From: Nannocystis punicea
Lineage (GTDB): Bacteria > Myxococcota_A > Polyangia > Nannocystales > Nannocystaceae
Assembly: GCF_026965555.1 (NCBI RefSeq)
Contig: NZ_CP114040.1
Span: 2,294,001 to 2,358,000 of the forward strand
Reading direction: 5' to 3'
Length of the DNA stretch: 64,000 nt
Shown: piece by piece, positions 17,434 to 24,995 of the stretch
Layout: the number at the start of each line of letters is the position of its first letter
Position numbering within the stretch: position 1 is the stretch's first letter
Made by a program: the position numbers and the translations under genes
Notes under the pieces: generated by a model
Told to the model about the DNA's origin: nothing
Seen by the model: only the letters and a program-made list of their open reading frames with translations
Databases searched by the model: none

Positions 17434-17439
17434 AGTGTA
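17434..17439 (-). promoter_or_regulatory. -10-like hexamer TACACT for selB
   Basis: TACACT on the minus strand is 7 bases before the selB ATG. It is the exact mirror of the selD hexamer 18 bases away. Confidence 0.5.
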
Positions 17440-17457
17440 GCGGCCCGGGGTCTGCGA

Positions 17458-17463
17458 TACACT
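17458..17463 (+). promoter_or_regulatory. -10-like hexamer TACACT for selD
   Basis: TACACT ends 8 bases before the selD ATG, with no Shine-Dalgarno sequence. Together with 17434-17439 it forms a symmetric divergent promoter in a 45-bp gap. Confidence 0.5.
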
Positions 17464-17471
17464 CCTCGCGC

Positions 17472-18608
17472 ATGAGCAGCGAGCCCAGAAAGCCCGGAGA
17501 GCCCGCCGACACGCGGGACGTGCCCCGCCCGCTTCGTTTGACCGAGTTCGCCCGCGGCGGCGGTTGAGCCGCCAAGCTGCGGCTCGGCGACCTGGTTCAG
17601 GTCCTGGAGGGCATGCCCCCGCCCGAAGAACGGGGCGACGAGCGGGTCATCGTCGGCACGGAGTTCGCCGACGACGCGGCCGTCGTGCGCATCGGCGACG
17701 ACCCGACGCGGGCGACGGTGCTGACCGTCGACGTCATCGCTCCGCTCGTCGACGACCCCGAGACGTTCGGCGAGATCGCCGCTTGCAACGCGCTGTCGGA
17801 CGTCTACGCCATGGGCGGGCGGCCGCTGTTCGCCCTCAACGTGGTCGGCTTCCCCGACGACAAGCTGCCGCTCTCGGTGCTGCAGGCGATCTTGCGCGGC
17901 GCGGCCCGGGTTTGCGCTCGCGCAGGGGTGGCGGTGGTCGGCGGGCACACGGTCCGCGACGGGGAGCTCAAGTTCGGGCTCAGCGTGACGGGCGAGGTGG
18001 CTGTCCCGGATATCCTGTCCAATAGGACAGGGCTCGAAGGCCAGGCGCTGGTGTTGACCAAGGCGCTCGGGACGGGCTTCATCGCCCAGGCCATCAAGCA
18101 CGGCCACGCGGAGGCGGCCGAGGTCGCGGCGGCGGTCGCCAGCATGACGAGGCTCAACGGACCGGCGCTGGCGATCGCCCGCGGCTTCGGAGTGACGGCC
18201 TGCACCGACGTGACCGGCTTCGGCTTGCTCGGGCACCTGCGCAACATCCTCCGCGGCTCGCAGCTGGCGGCGCGCCTCGACATGGCCGCCTTGCCGGCGT
18301 TGCCCGGGGCGCTGGCCCACGCGGCCGCCGGACGCGTGCCCGGCGGCTCGAAGGCCAACCTGGCGTTCGTTCGCCCGAACCTGGTCGTCGAGGGCAGCGA
18401 AGATCCGCTGCGCACGATCCTCGCCGCCGACGCGCAGACGAGCGGCGGATTGTTGCTCACAGTGCCCGCAGAGCGGGCCGAGGCGCTCGTCGCGGCGCTG
18501 CGCGCGGGCGGGGAGCAGGGATGGGCGATCGGGCGACTGATGGCGCCGTCGTCCGCGCTGCCCGCAGGGATGGTGGTGCTCGAGTTCGCCGCCGGACGCG
18601 AGGCGTGA
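17472..18608 (+). CDS. selD: Selenophosphate synthetase, selenocysteine-containing
   Basis: SelD makes selenophosphate from selenide and ATP. The frame runs from ATG 17472 through an in-frame TGA at 17565-17567 to 18608. The TGA sits exactly where the family has its active-site Cys or Sec: [17 protein letters not shown] (residue 32), followed by the catalytic Lys. A hairpin, GACCTG-GTT-CAGGTC at 17589-17603, lies at the right distance for a bacterial SECIS. The rest is standard: [58 protein letters not shown] and [11 protein letters not shown]. Automatic annotation will probably start it at the later ATG 17613 and lose the active site. It diverges from selB. A perfect CCTGTCC/GGACAGG hairpin lies inside at 18014-18031. 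Confidence 0.95.
17589..17603 (+). promoter_or_regulatory. SECIS-like hairpin for the selD UGA
   Basis: Perfect arms GACCTG (17589-17594) and CAGGTC (17598-17603) flank a GTT apical loop, 21 to 36 bases after the UGA. Position and a GU-containing loop fit bacterial SECIS elements read by SelB. Confidence 0.7.
18014..18031. repeat. CCTGTCC/GGACAGG hairpin inside selD
   Basis: Perfect 7-bp arms flank an AATA loop, in frame within the coding region just before LTKALGTG. Confidence 0.8.
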
Positions 18609-19005
18609 CCCGAGCATACCCGGGCCCGGGTGCACCCATGGGGGCGAGACGCACGGGCTCGCAGGCGAAGATGCGAGCGGCGGGTCGAGAGGCGAGGGGT
18701 CGCCTCGTGAAGCGCATGGGTGTTCGAACATGTGCGTCGAGAGATGTAGCGGGCCGTACGACGCGAGCCAGTCCTTTCTCGTGCGCTTCGGCGTGAGACA
18801 AACTCGCAAGCAGAGTTGGTGAGCAGCAAGTTCCGTTGGGTCTTGCCTCGAGAGGCGAGTCGAGCATGATATTTTGATGACCTCAAGAACATGTTCATTC
18901 GGACATGCTGATGGATTGCCTCCATGGGCCGCCCAATGCGAGTTCGTGAGCGCCAACTCGAGTTGCGTCTTGCGCGGTGCTGCGGAGCGACTAGCCTGGC
19001 AAGCG
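18609..19005. other. Intergenic region, lower GC, promoter of next lipoprotein
   Basis: The stretch is noticeably richer in A and T than its surroundings. It contains a CCCGGGCCCGGG palindrome just after selD and palindrome half-sites at about 18728-18745 and 18888-18905. Two similar stretches end in GTCTTGC (near 18830-18845 and 18955-18972). The TTGCGC-16-TAGCCT promoter candidate is at its right end. No gene is evident. Confidence 0.5.
18970..18997 (+). promoter_or_regulatory. Putative leaderless promoter TTGCGC-16-TAGCCT
   Basis: A -35-like TTGCGC and a -10-like TAGCCT are separated by 16 bases. The ATG at 19006 follows 8 bases after the -10. Confidence 0.45.
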
Positions 19006-19878
19006 ATGATTCGAATGATCGGCGTATCGGCAATACTCGGGCTCGTGACGCTGGGCTGCGGCTCGGATACCCCTGACGAGTCCAGCTCCGACGAGGGCGA
19101 CGCGAGCGGTACGAGCACCGGCGGCGCGAGTTCGTCGACGACCGGTTCCATCGAGCCGACGAGCTCGAGCACGGCCTCGGCGACGACTGCCGAGGAGCCG
19201 GAGCCGGAGCCGGCGTGTGGTCCGCCGCCCGAGGGCGTCGTGGTATCCGTCATGATCGATGGCAGTGAGCCGTCCACGCTCGGCGATATGCGGTTCGACC
19301 AGGCCTGCGAGGTGACCGAAGTCGAGGACGACGGCGCGGGTGGCTACAAGCTCGGCTTCGCTTGCACCGACGAAATGGGGCAGCCGATCGCCCACAGGCT
19401 GGCGCTGACGCTCGAGCCTCCCGGGGTCGCGCCCGTGGCGGTCGGCGAGGCCGTGCAGCTGCGGCTCCACAACGACAATCCGTTCTACGCCAACACTTTC
19501 GTCACGCTGCGCGACCCCGAAGGTGCGCTTCTGCTGGCGTTTCTGGCGGCCGAGGCGGTGCCCGACGCGTTCACGGACGAGTACTGGGCGGAGTATTACC
19601 CGCCGTCCGACTTCTATGCGCCGCTCGTCCTCGACCGCGTCTGGCTGTGCGAGGCGACGTGCACTTCAAGTGCGTGCCCGTGTCGCGAGCGCGGGGCGAT
19701 CGACTTCATGCTCGACGGCGAGGTCGCCCGCGTGTGGGAGGGTAACCGCGGCCAGTTCGCCGCGGTGCAGCTGGAGCTCCGCGTGTACCTCTCCAGCGCG
19801 GTCGACTGGCAGATCTGCGAGATGCCCACCGACACCACCTCGACCTGGACGACCTTGCTGGTCACGAGGCAGCCGTGA
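19006..19878 (+). CDS. Lipoprotein with Ser/Thr-rich linker
   Basis: This is a 290-residue exported lipoprotein. The lipobox is VTLGC (Cys18), and a Ser/Thr/Gly/Glu linker runs to about residue 70. A roughly 215-residue globular domain follows. It contains PPEGVVVSVMIDGSEPSTLG, YYPPSDFYAPLVLDRVWLC and four clustered cysteines in CEATCTSSACPC. I do not recognise the family. The ATG at 19006 is chosen because it gives a clean signal peptide and has TAGCCT 8 bases upstream. It converges with the next gene, and this is one of the few convergent gaps without a palindrome of the family. Confidence 0.75.
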   Translation: MIRMIGVSAILGLVTLGCGSDTPDESSSDEGDASGTSTGGASSSTTGSIEPTSSSTASATTAEEPEPEPACGPPPEGVVVSVMIDGSEPSTLGDMRFDQACEVTEVEDDGAGGYKLGFACTDEMGQPIAHRLALTLEPPGVAPVAVGEAVQLRLHNDNPFYANTFVTLRDPEGALLLAFLAAEAVPDAFTDEYWAEYYPPSDFYAPLVLDRVWLCEATCTSSACPCRERGAIDFMLDGEVARVWEGNRGQFAAVQLELRVYLSSAVDWQICEMPTDTTSTWTTLLVTRQP

Positions 19879-19981
19879 GCACCTGCGTGGTCGATCGTCG
19901 ACGCAGCCAGGGGGCCGGGGTGTTGCGGGCGGTTCGTGCCGTCGCGTCGAGCCCGCGCCGGCGGCGTGCCCGGGGACCCGT

Positions 19982-20290
19982 TCAGCCGCTCGCAGCGGTG
20001 ACGGAGTGGCTCGAGGCGTCGAGGAAGGCCAGGCGATACACGGAGTTCTCGGTCTCGACGTACATCAGCCGGCGCTCGCGCGCGTGCTCGCGGCCCTCGG
20101 TCTCGGCGGTGGTCAAGATCCGCCGGACCGCGGTGGTGACCATGCGGCGGCCGTTGGGGTCACGGAAGATCACCATGCCTCGTCCCACCATCGGCTCGCT
20201 GATCAGAAAGCCCTCGTACGGCTTCTTGATGGCGGTTGCGACCGACCCTTCACCGTTGCTGCGAATCTTGGTGGCGAGGACCGCGAGCAC
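19982..20290 (-). CDS. Small conserved-type protein of unknown function
   Basis: This is a 102-residue protein with no signal peptide or membrane segment. The core reads KKPYEGFLISEPMVGRGM, then FRDPNGRRMVTTAVRRIL and YVETENSVYRLAF. It looks like a compact beta-rich domain and has strongly coding composition, but I cannot name it. The GTG at 20290 is preferred because TACTGT lies 9 bases upstream and the sequence before it is low-complexity. A link to the neighbouring Bat operon, in the same direction, is possible but unproved. Confidence 0.6.
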   Translation of the reverse strand: MLAVLATKIRSNGEGSVATAIKKPYEGFLISEPMVGRGMVIFRDPNGRRMVTTAVRRILTTAETEGREHARERRLMYVETENSVYRLAFLDASSHSVTAASG

Positions 20291-20299
20291 GACACGATT

Positions 20300-20305
20300 A
20301 CAGTA
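20300..20305 (-). promoter_or_regulatory. -10-like hexamer TACTGT, leaderless type
   Basis: TACTGT on the minus strand lies 9 bases before the GTG at 20290, in an unusually A/T-rich patch. Confidence 0.4.
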
Positions 20306-20510
20306 TCGTGGCAGTGAAAAAACGCTACGCCCATTTTCGACCGGCGCGCGGCGGGCGACACGCGGGGCGCGCGGGCGGCAGCCGCTGCGCGACTCGCCCG
20401 GCGAGAGCCGTACTCCCGGGGACCTACCCCGTGCGACAGCGCAGGCGTTGCGACGCGTGCACACGGACGGCTGTACGCGGCGCGTGCGGCCGGGCGATAG
20501 CGCAAGATCG

Positions 20511-21344
20511 CTACGGCGTCGACGGTTCGCTGGCCAGGCGTCGCGGTGGTGCTGCGAGTTCGCCGAGTCCGGACAGCGGAGCCCAGCCTTCGAGGCCGCC
20601 GGGCAGACGGACGCGGCCCCAACCGGAGCCGCGCTCGACGAGGCTGAGACGGCTCCCACCCTGCACCGTGAAGACGGTCTTGCGATGGATACCGGGGCCT
20701 TCGCGGACCTCGAGCTTGGCCGGCAGGGCGATCGCTTGCGGCGCGCCGAGTTCGGTGCGCAGCGCATAACCGTGGAGGCCGCCGATCACCAGGTAGAGCG
20801 CGGCCAGGACCGCGGCGAGGCCGGCGAGAGCGCTGCGAGCAGCCTCCCGATAGCGGGCCCGGGTGATCCACAGCAGCAGCGCGAGCCACCCGGCGATGAT
20901 GGACAGCCAGCCGAACGCGGGCGAGCGGAGGGCCGACAGCGCCGCGTCGCGCCACGTCTCCGGGCGATCGATCTGCAGGTTGGCGGCGGCGGCAGCGAAC
21001 TCGGCTCGTTGGCGGACCACACCGAGGTTGCGCCGGGCCGCCTCGGCGATGTCCACGCTGGCCTCTGCTTGCGGCTGGAGGGCGCGGCGGAGGTGATACG
21101 TGGCCGGGCCGAGCTCGCCGAGCTGGGCGTAGGCGGTGCCGAGGTTGAACGACAGCGCAGCGCTGCGACCGGGCAGCAGCGCCTCGGCGTCCTCGTACGC
21201 CCGCACCGCGCCTGCGTAGTCACCTGCGGCCGCGAGGGCGTTGCCGCGCGCGAAGGCGTCATCGACCACGTCGGCGCGCGCAGGGGCGGCCGTGAGCGCG
21301 AATATGGCGAGGAGCGAGAGCGCGCGGAGTCGCATGCGAGTCAT
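20511..21344 (-). CDS. batE: BatE-like TPR and SH3 domain membrane protein
   Basis: This 277-residue protein has a signal peptide ending APARAD and about two TPR units (GNALAAAGDYAGAVRAYEDA and FNLGTAYAQLGELGPATYHL). Two membrane helices at about 143-162 and 170-190 follow. The C-terminal bacterial SH3 domain has ALPAKLEVREGPG and SGWGRVRLPGGLEGWAP. This order is that of BatE, the last gene of Bat aerotolerance operons. It closes the minus-strand operon that starts with MoxR. The ATG at 21344 is the first of two close Met codons. Confidence 0.8.
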   Translation of the reverse strand: MTRMRLRALSLLAIFALTAAPARADVVDDAFARGNALAAAGDYAGAVRAYEDAEALLPGRSAALSFNLGTAYAQLGELGPATYHLRRALQPQAEASVDIAEAARRNLGVVRQRAEFAAAAANLQIDRPETWRDAALSALRSPAFGWLSIIAGWLALLLWITRARYREAARSALAGLAAVLAALYLVIGGLHGYALRTELGAPQAIALPAKLEVREGPGIHRKTVFTVQGGSRLSLVERGSGWGRVRLPGGLEGWAPLSGLGELAAPPRRLASEPSTP

Positions 21345-21530
21345 GAGTTCGGTCGGGCGGAGTCGGGGCTGGTCGCGCGGTGCGGGAGTGGGCCGGTCGT
21401 GGATTCGGGCGAGGTCGGGAGCGGGGGCGGGGGTGAGTGGCCCGGCGAGGGCTGGGGCGGGCCCGGGTGTCCGCAGGAGCGGGTTTCTGGCCGGTGGGGA
21501 CCGTGGCCGGTGCTCGGGACGGCGGGCCGA

Positions 21531-24005
21531 TCACGGGGGCTGTCGGGCGGGCGAGCCTGGCTTCAAGGCCGTCGAGCTGTGCAGGAGCTCGCGTGCGGAC
21601 CGGAGGGCGGCCTCTCGTTCGCTGGCAGATTCGCCGCGGGCGCCGAAGCGGGCGGCGTCGCAGCGATCGAGCAGGTCGCGCAGGCGGTCGCAGTCGGCGG
21701 AGGAGACGCCCTTGCGCCCCAGCAAGGCCAGCAGGGCGTGGCGCGGCAAGCCTTCGCCTTCGGGGCCGGCACGTTCGACGGCGGCTGCTTGCAGCAGCTG
21801 GGCGAGGGCGGGGTAGAAGCCGTCACCGCTGGCGAGGCCGTGTTCGGCCTGGGCCAGGAGCTCGCGTTGCTTGGCGGCCCGGGTCGCGGCGGCGCGGCTA
21901 TGCTCGTCGGGTCCGAGGCGGCGCCACAGCGCGGTCGCGGCTGTCCCGAGGGCCAGGAGCACCGGGGCCCCGGCCATGGCCCAGATCCAGCGCGATGGCG
22001 TCAGCCACGACGGCGAGGGGGTCGCCCGCGGGAGCGCGGCCGGCTCGACGATCGCGGCCAGGATGCCCTCTTCCTCGGCGGCCGTCGGCGGCGGTGGAGC
22101 GTCGGCGGCGGGCGTTGGGGCGGCGTTCGGGTCGCCGGCGACGGTGAGCTCGATCGGGGCGCTCGTGGCGGTCTGGTAGCTCGCGGTGGCCGGATCGAAG
22201 TAGTGGAACGTGTGCGGGGGGACAGTCAGCGCTCCGCCGCGCTCGGGGATGACGAGGAACGCGTAGCGGCGTTCGCCTCCGAGCTGCGCGCCGGTGGTGA
22301 CGTCCGTCTCGACCTTGGGCTCGTAGCGGCGCAGGCCGGGCATCTCGGGCCATGCGCCGGGGTCGATGACGCGGATGTTGCCGGTGCCCTGGATGGCGAT
22401 GGTGAGGGTGAAGGGCTCGCCGACCTTGATGTTGGTGCGATCGGCCTCGGCGCGGATGGTGTAGACGCCGACGTTGTTGGGCGAGAAGCCGGGCGGGGCG
22501 CCGGCGGGCAGCGGCTTGACCTCGACGGTGACGGGGCGGCCGGTGATCCGGCGGCGCATGCCGATGCCGACCTCGGCGGGCGAGAGGGTGAGGGTGCCGG
22601 CGCGCTGGGGGAACAGGGCGCGACGGAGGCCGGGGTGGACGCGATAGGCAGTATTGCCGACGACTGCCTGGCGCATCTGGCCTTGGGGCAGTTCCTCGCT
22701 CCAGAAGTCCTGGAAGCCCGGGAGCTGGCGCAGCTGGATCTGCAGGAAGGGCAGGCGCTCGTAGATCTCGAGCGTGTAGGTGAGCTGCTCGCCGACGAAC
22801 ACGGTCGGCTTGTCGAGGCGGGTCCACAGGAAGATGTCGCCCTGTGGTTCGGTCGGGCCGTCGGCGGCCGCCGGGACCGGCTCGGTCGGCGCGGCCTGGC
22901 CGGTGACCTCGATGGCGGGCACCCGGGGCGGGGTCACCTTCGTCTTGCCCTCCATGACGTGGACCGGCAGCTCGAAGCGGCCGGGTTTGCTGGCGACGAG
23001 GGTGTAGACGCTCGTCAGCGTGGTGCGGGTCGTCATCGTCGACCCGCGGCCGGTGCCGAAGCTGAACGAGCTGCTGGTGCTGCGGTAGCTGGCCGGCATG
23101 CCGACGACCTGCAGGCCGAGAGCGGCCAGGTCGGGCAGCACCGGCTCGGGGACCTCGGCGCCGCGCTCCCCCTCGCTGTCGACCTGGACCGTGAGCTCGA
23201 ACGCCTCGCCGACTTCGACTCGGTCCCGATCGATCTCCGCGACGATCCGCGACTTGGTGTCTGCGCGAGCTGTCCTCGGGGACAGGCAAAGACCGAGGCC
23301 GGCGGCGCCGGCGAGCTGCAAGAGGCGACGGCGCGCGATGGTGCGATGTTGACCTGTCCCAAGAGGCAGGGGGTGGAAGACAGGCCGCGCGGGCTCGTGG
23401 AGCAGAGGCGTGGGGGCTGGCTCTTCGGACAGGGAGACGAGAGCGGGCGGGGAGGTCGGGCTCGCGGGGGCAGGTTCTTCGGACAGGGAGACGAGAGCGG
23501 GCGGGGAGGTCAGGCTCGCGGGGGCTGGTTCTTCGGACAGGGAGACCAGAGCGGGTGGAGAGGTCAGGACGGAGGCCTCCCCTGGCGCGGAGGGCAGGGA
23601 CGCAGGAGCTGGCTCTTCGGACAGGGAGACGAGAGCGGGCGGGGAGGTCAGGACGGGGGCCTCCCCTGGCGCGAAGGGCAGGGACGCAGGAGCTGGCTCT
23701 TCGGACAGGGACACGCGAGCGGACGAGGCGGACAGGACGGGGGCCTCCCCTGGCGCGAAGGGCAGGGACGCAGGAGAGGGCTCTTCGGACAGGGGCACGA
23801 CAGCGGACGAGGAGGACAGGACGGGGGCCTCACCTGGCGCGGAGGGCAGGGGCGCGGGCGATGGGGCGGCGGAAGTCGGGGGCAGAGTCGGCTCGGAGGA
23901 CGGGAGAGCAGGCGAGGCGCCGGCGAGGTTGAGCGGCTCTGCGGCAGATCCTGTCCTGTGAGACAGGCGAAGAGGGCGGCCTGCGCGGTGGGGTGCCACG
24001 GTCAC
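21531..24005 (-). CDS. batD: BatD-like protein with repetitive N-terminal extension
   Basis: The conserved part is a BatD (oxygen tolerance) protein. It begins with IVAEIDRDRVEVGEAFELTV, the typical beta-sandwich with PRVPAIEVTGQA and WTRLDKPTVFVGEQLTYTLE. A membrane helix (WAMAGAPVLLALGTAATALW) and a cytoplasmic helical tail follow. A twin-arginine or Sec-like signal, starting near RRRLLQLAGAAG and ending PRTARAD, lies at about residue 222. If translation starts at GTG 24005, which overlaps the upstream TGA by 4 bases, about 220 repetitive Pro/Ser/Glu residues precede the signal. Internal GTG or TTG starts would remove some or all of this. The start is therefore uncertain although the gene is not. 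Confidence 0.75.
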   Translation of the reverse strand: MTVAPHRAGRPLRLSHRTGSAAEPLNLAGASPALPSSEPTLPPTSAAPSPAPLPSAPGEAPVLSSSSAVVPLSEEPSPASLPFAPGEAPVLSASSARVSLSEEPAPASLPFAPGEAPVLTSPPALVSLSEEPAPASLPSAPGEASVLTSPPALVSLSEEPAPASLTSPPALVSLSEEPAPASPTSPPALVSLSEEPAPTPLLHEPARPVFHPLPLGTGQHRTIARRRLLQLAGAAGLGLCLSPRTARADTKSRIVAEIDRDRVEVGEAFELTVQVDSEGERGAEVPEPVLPDLAALGLQVVGMPASYRSTSSSFSFGTGRGSTMTTRTTLTSVYTLVASKPGRFELPVHVMEGKTKVTPPRVPAIEVTGQAAPTEPVPAAADGPTEPQGDIFLWTRLDKPTVFVGEQLTYTLEIYERLPFLQIQLRQLPGFQDFWSEELPQGQMRQAVVGNTAYRVHPGLRRALFPQRAGTLTLSPAEVGIGMRRRITGRPVTVEVKPLPAGAPPGFSPNNVGVYTIRAEADRTNIKVGEPFTLTIAIQGTGNIRVIDPGAWPEMPGLRRYEPKVETDVTTGAQLGGERRYAFLVIPERGGALTVPPHTFHYFDPATASYQTATSAPIELTVAGDPNAAPTPAADAPPPPTAAEEEGILAAIVEPAALPRATPSPSWLTPSRWIWAMAGAPVLLALGTAATALWRRLGPDEHSRAAATRAAKQRELLAQAEHGLASGDGFYPALAQLLQAAAVERAGPEGEGLPRHALLALLGRKGVSSADCDRLRDLLDRCDAARFGARGESASEREAALRSARELLHSSTALKPGSPARQPP
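23270..23285. repeat. CTGTCC/GGACAG hairpin in batD
   Basis: Perfect 6-bp arms flank a TCGG loop, at the start of the mature BatD region. A related CCTGTC/GACAGG pair lies near 23946-23963. Confidence 0.7.
23410..23880. repeat. In-frame minisatellite, 54-bp and 84-bp units
   Basis: The landmark CTTCGGACAGG recurs with phase positions 23421, 23475 and 23529 (54-bp steps), then 23613, 23697 and 23781 (84-bp steps). On the coding strand the units read as 18-residue (VSLSEEPAP with TSPPAL) and 28-residue versions that add PSAPGEA. Both periods are multiples of three. Each unit carries a CTGTCC palindrome half-site. Confidence 0.9.
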
Positions 24006-24853
24006 CAGTCCTTTTCTACCCGAACCTGGCGCGCGGGACGGTCGAGCTGGAAGTTGTCCTCCGCGTCGAGCTGTTCGAGCGCCTTGTCGAGGTCGGCCTT
24101 GTCGAGCTGCGGCTGAGCTTGGGGCTGAGGCTGGGGCTGTTCGTCCTTCTCTTGCTTTTGCTCGTCTTGCTTCTGCTCGTCCTGCTTCTGCTCGTCTGGC
24201 TTCTGCTCGTCTTGCTTCTGCTCGTCTTGCTTCTGCTCGTCTTTCTTTTCTTCGTCCTGCTTCTGCTCGTCCTTCTTCTCTTCGTCCTTCTTCTCTTCGT
24301 CCTTCTTCTCTTCGTCCTGCTTCTGCTCGTCCTTCTTCTCTTCGTCCTTGTTTTCCTGGTCCTGCTTCTCCTGGTCCTTCTTCTCTTCCTCTTGCTTTTT
24401 CTTCTCCTCTTCCTCTTTCTGCTTCTTCTTCAGCAGCGCGAGCTCGAGGTTCCACTTGGCGTTGGCGTGGTCGGGCTTGGCCTTGAGGCACTTGATGTAG
24501 TGCTCGATGGCGGGGTCGAAGGCTTCGGCGTCGAGGTCGAGGTTGCCGAGCTCGTACTCGGAGCTGGCGTGGACGTCAGGGTGGGTGGACTCGGTGCCGC
24601 GCTCGAAGGCCTTGCGGGCCTCGTCCTTGTCGCCCTTGGCGATCAAAGCGAGGCCGCGGTTGTAGAAGATCTCTGGGCGCTCGCCGAGTTCGGCCTCGGC
24701 GGCGGTGTAGGCGGCGAGCGCGGCCTCGTGGTCGCCGCTGTTGTAGGCGGCGATGCCGGCCTCGACGTCGCTGTTCTTGCCGGCGAGCGCCTCGGCGAGC
24801 CAGCCGGCGGCGAGCACCGCGACGAGCAGCTTACTGGTCGATACGAGCGGCAC
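24002..24853 (-). CDS. batC: BatC-like TPR protein with long charged tail
   Basis: This 283-residue protein has an N-terminal hydrophobic segment (LLVAVLAAGWLAEALAG) and then three TPR-like units (AGIAAYNSGDHEAALAAYTA, IFYNRGLALIAKGDKDEARK, PAIEHYIKCLKAKPDHANAK). About 100 residues of nearly pure Lys, Glu, Gln and Asp follow, built from KKDE and QKQDE repeats and likely to form a charged helix. The position between the von Willebrand gene and batD fits BatC. The GTG at 24853 is preferred over the one at 24910 because AAGGA lies 10 bases upstream. It overlaps batD by 4 bases. Confidence 0.75.
   Translation of the reverse strand: MPLVSTSKLLVAVLAAGWLAEALAGKNSDVEAGIAAYNSGDHEAALAAYTAAEAELGERPEIFYNRGLALIAKGDKDEARKAFERGTESTHPDVHASSEYELGNLDLDAEAFDPAIEHYIKCLKAKPDHANAKWNLELALLKKKQKEEEEKKKQEEEKKDQEKQDQENKDEEKKDEQKQDEEKKDEEKKDEEKKDEQKQDEEKKDEQKQDEQKQDEQKPDEQKQDEQKQDEQKQEKDEQPQPQPQAQPQLDKADLDKALEQLDAEDNFQLDRPARQVRVEKDW
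24140..24420. repeat. Low-complexity repeat encoding a Lys/Glu/Gln tail
   Basis: Degenerate 9- to 15-bp units such as TTCTGCTCGTC and TTCTCTTCGTC repeat through the 3' half of batC. The strand asymmetry is extreme (pyrimidine-rich on the plus strand). Confidence 0.75.
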
Positions 24854-24995
24854 GGTGTCAGCGTCCTTTCTCGCGCGGCGGCGCGCTGGGTTCGCCGGTC
24901 TGGTCGACACCTGGGGTGGCCGCCTGGGACTGGCGGGCGTCGTCGGCGACGGCAGCGACGGGTGCGGACGGGCGGAGAGGCAGGCGGGGCATCGA

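Noticed and set aside
18710..18750. A GTTCGAAC stretch resembling a tRNA T-arm, possibly selC
   Set aside because: No acceptor, anticodon or D-arm can be built around it, and the bases fit the CATG palindrome family better.
17427..19277. N-terminal extension of selB by about 600 residues
   Set aside because: The extension is antisense to selD and beyond, while the GTPase begins with a standard [21 protein letters not shown] start at 17426.
19875..24116. A 1413-codon plus-strand open frame opposite batE and batD
   Set aside because: It spans several real minus-strand genes and the minisatellite. Its composition is a shadow product of high GC content.
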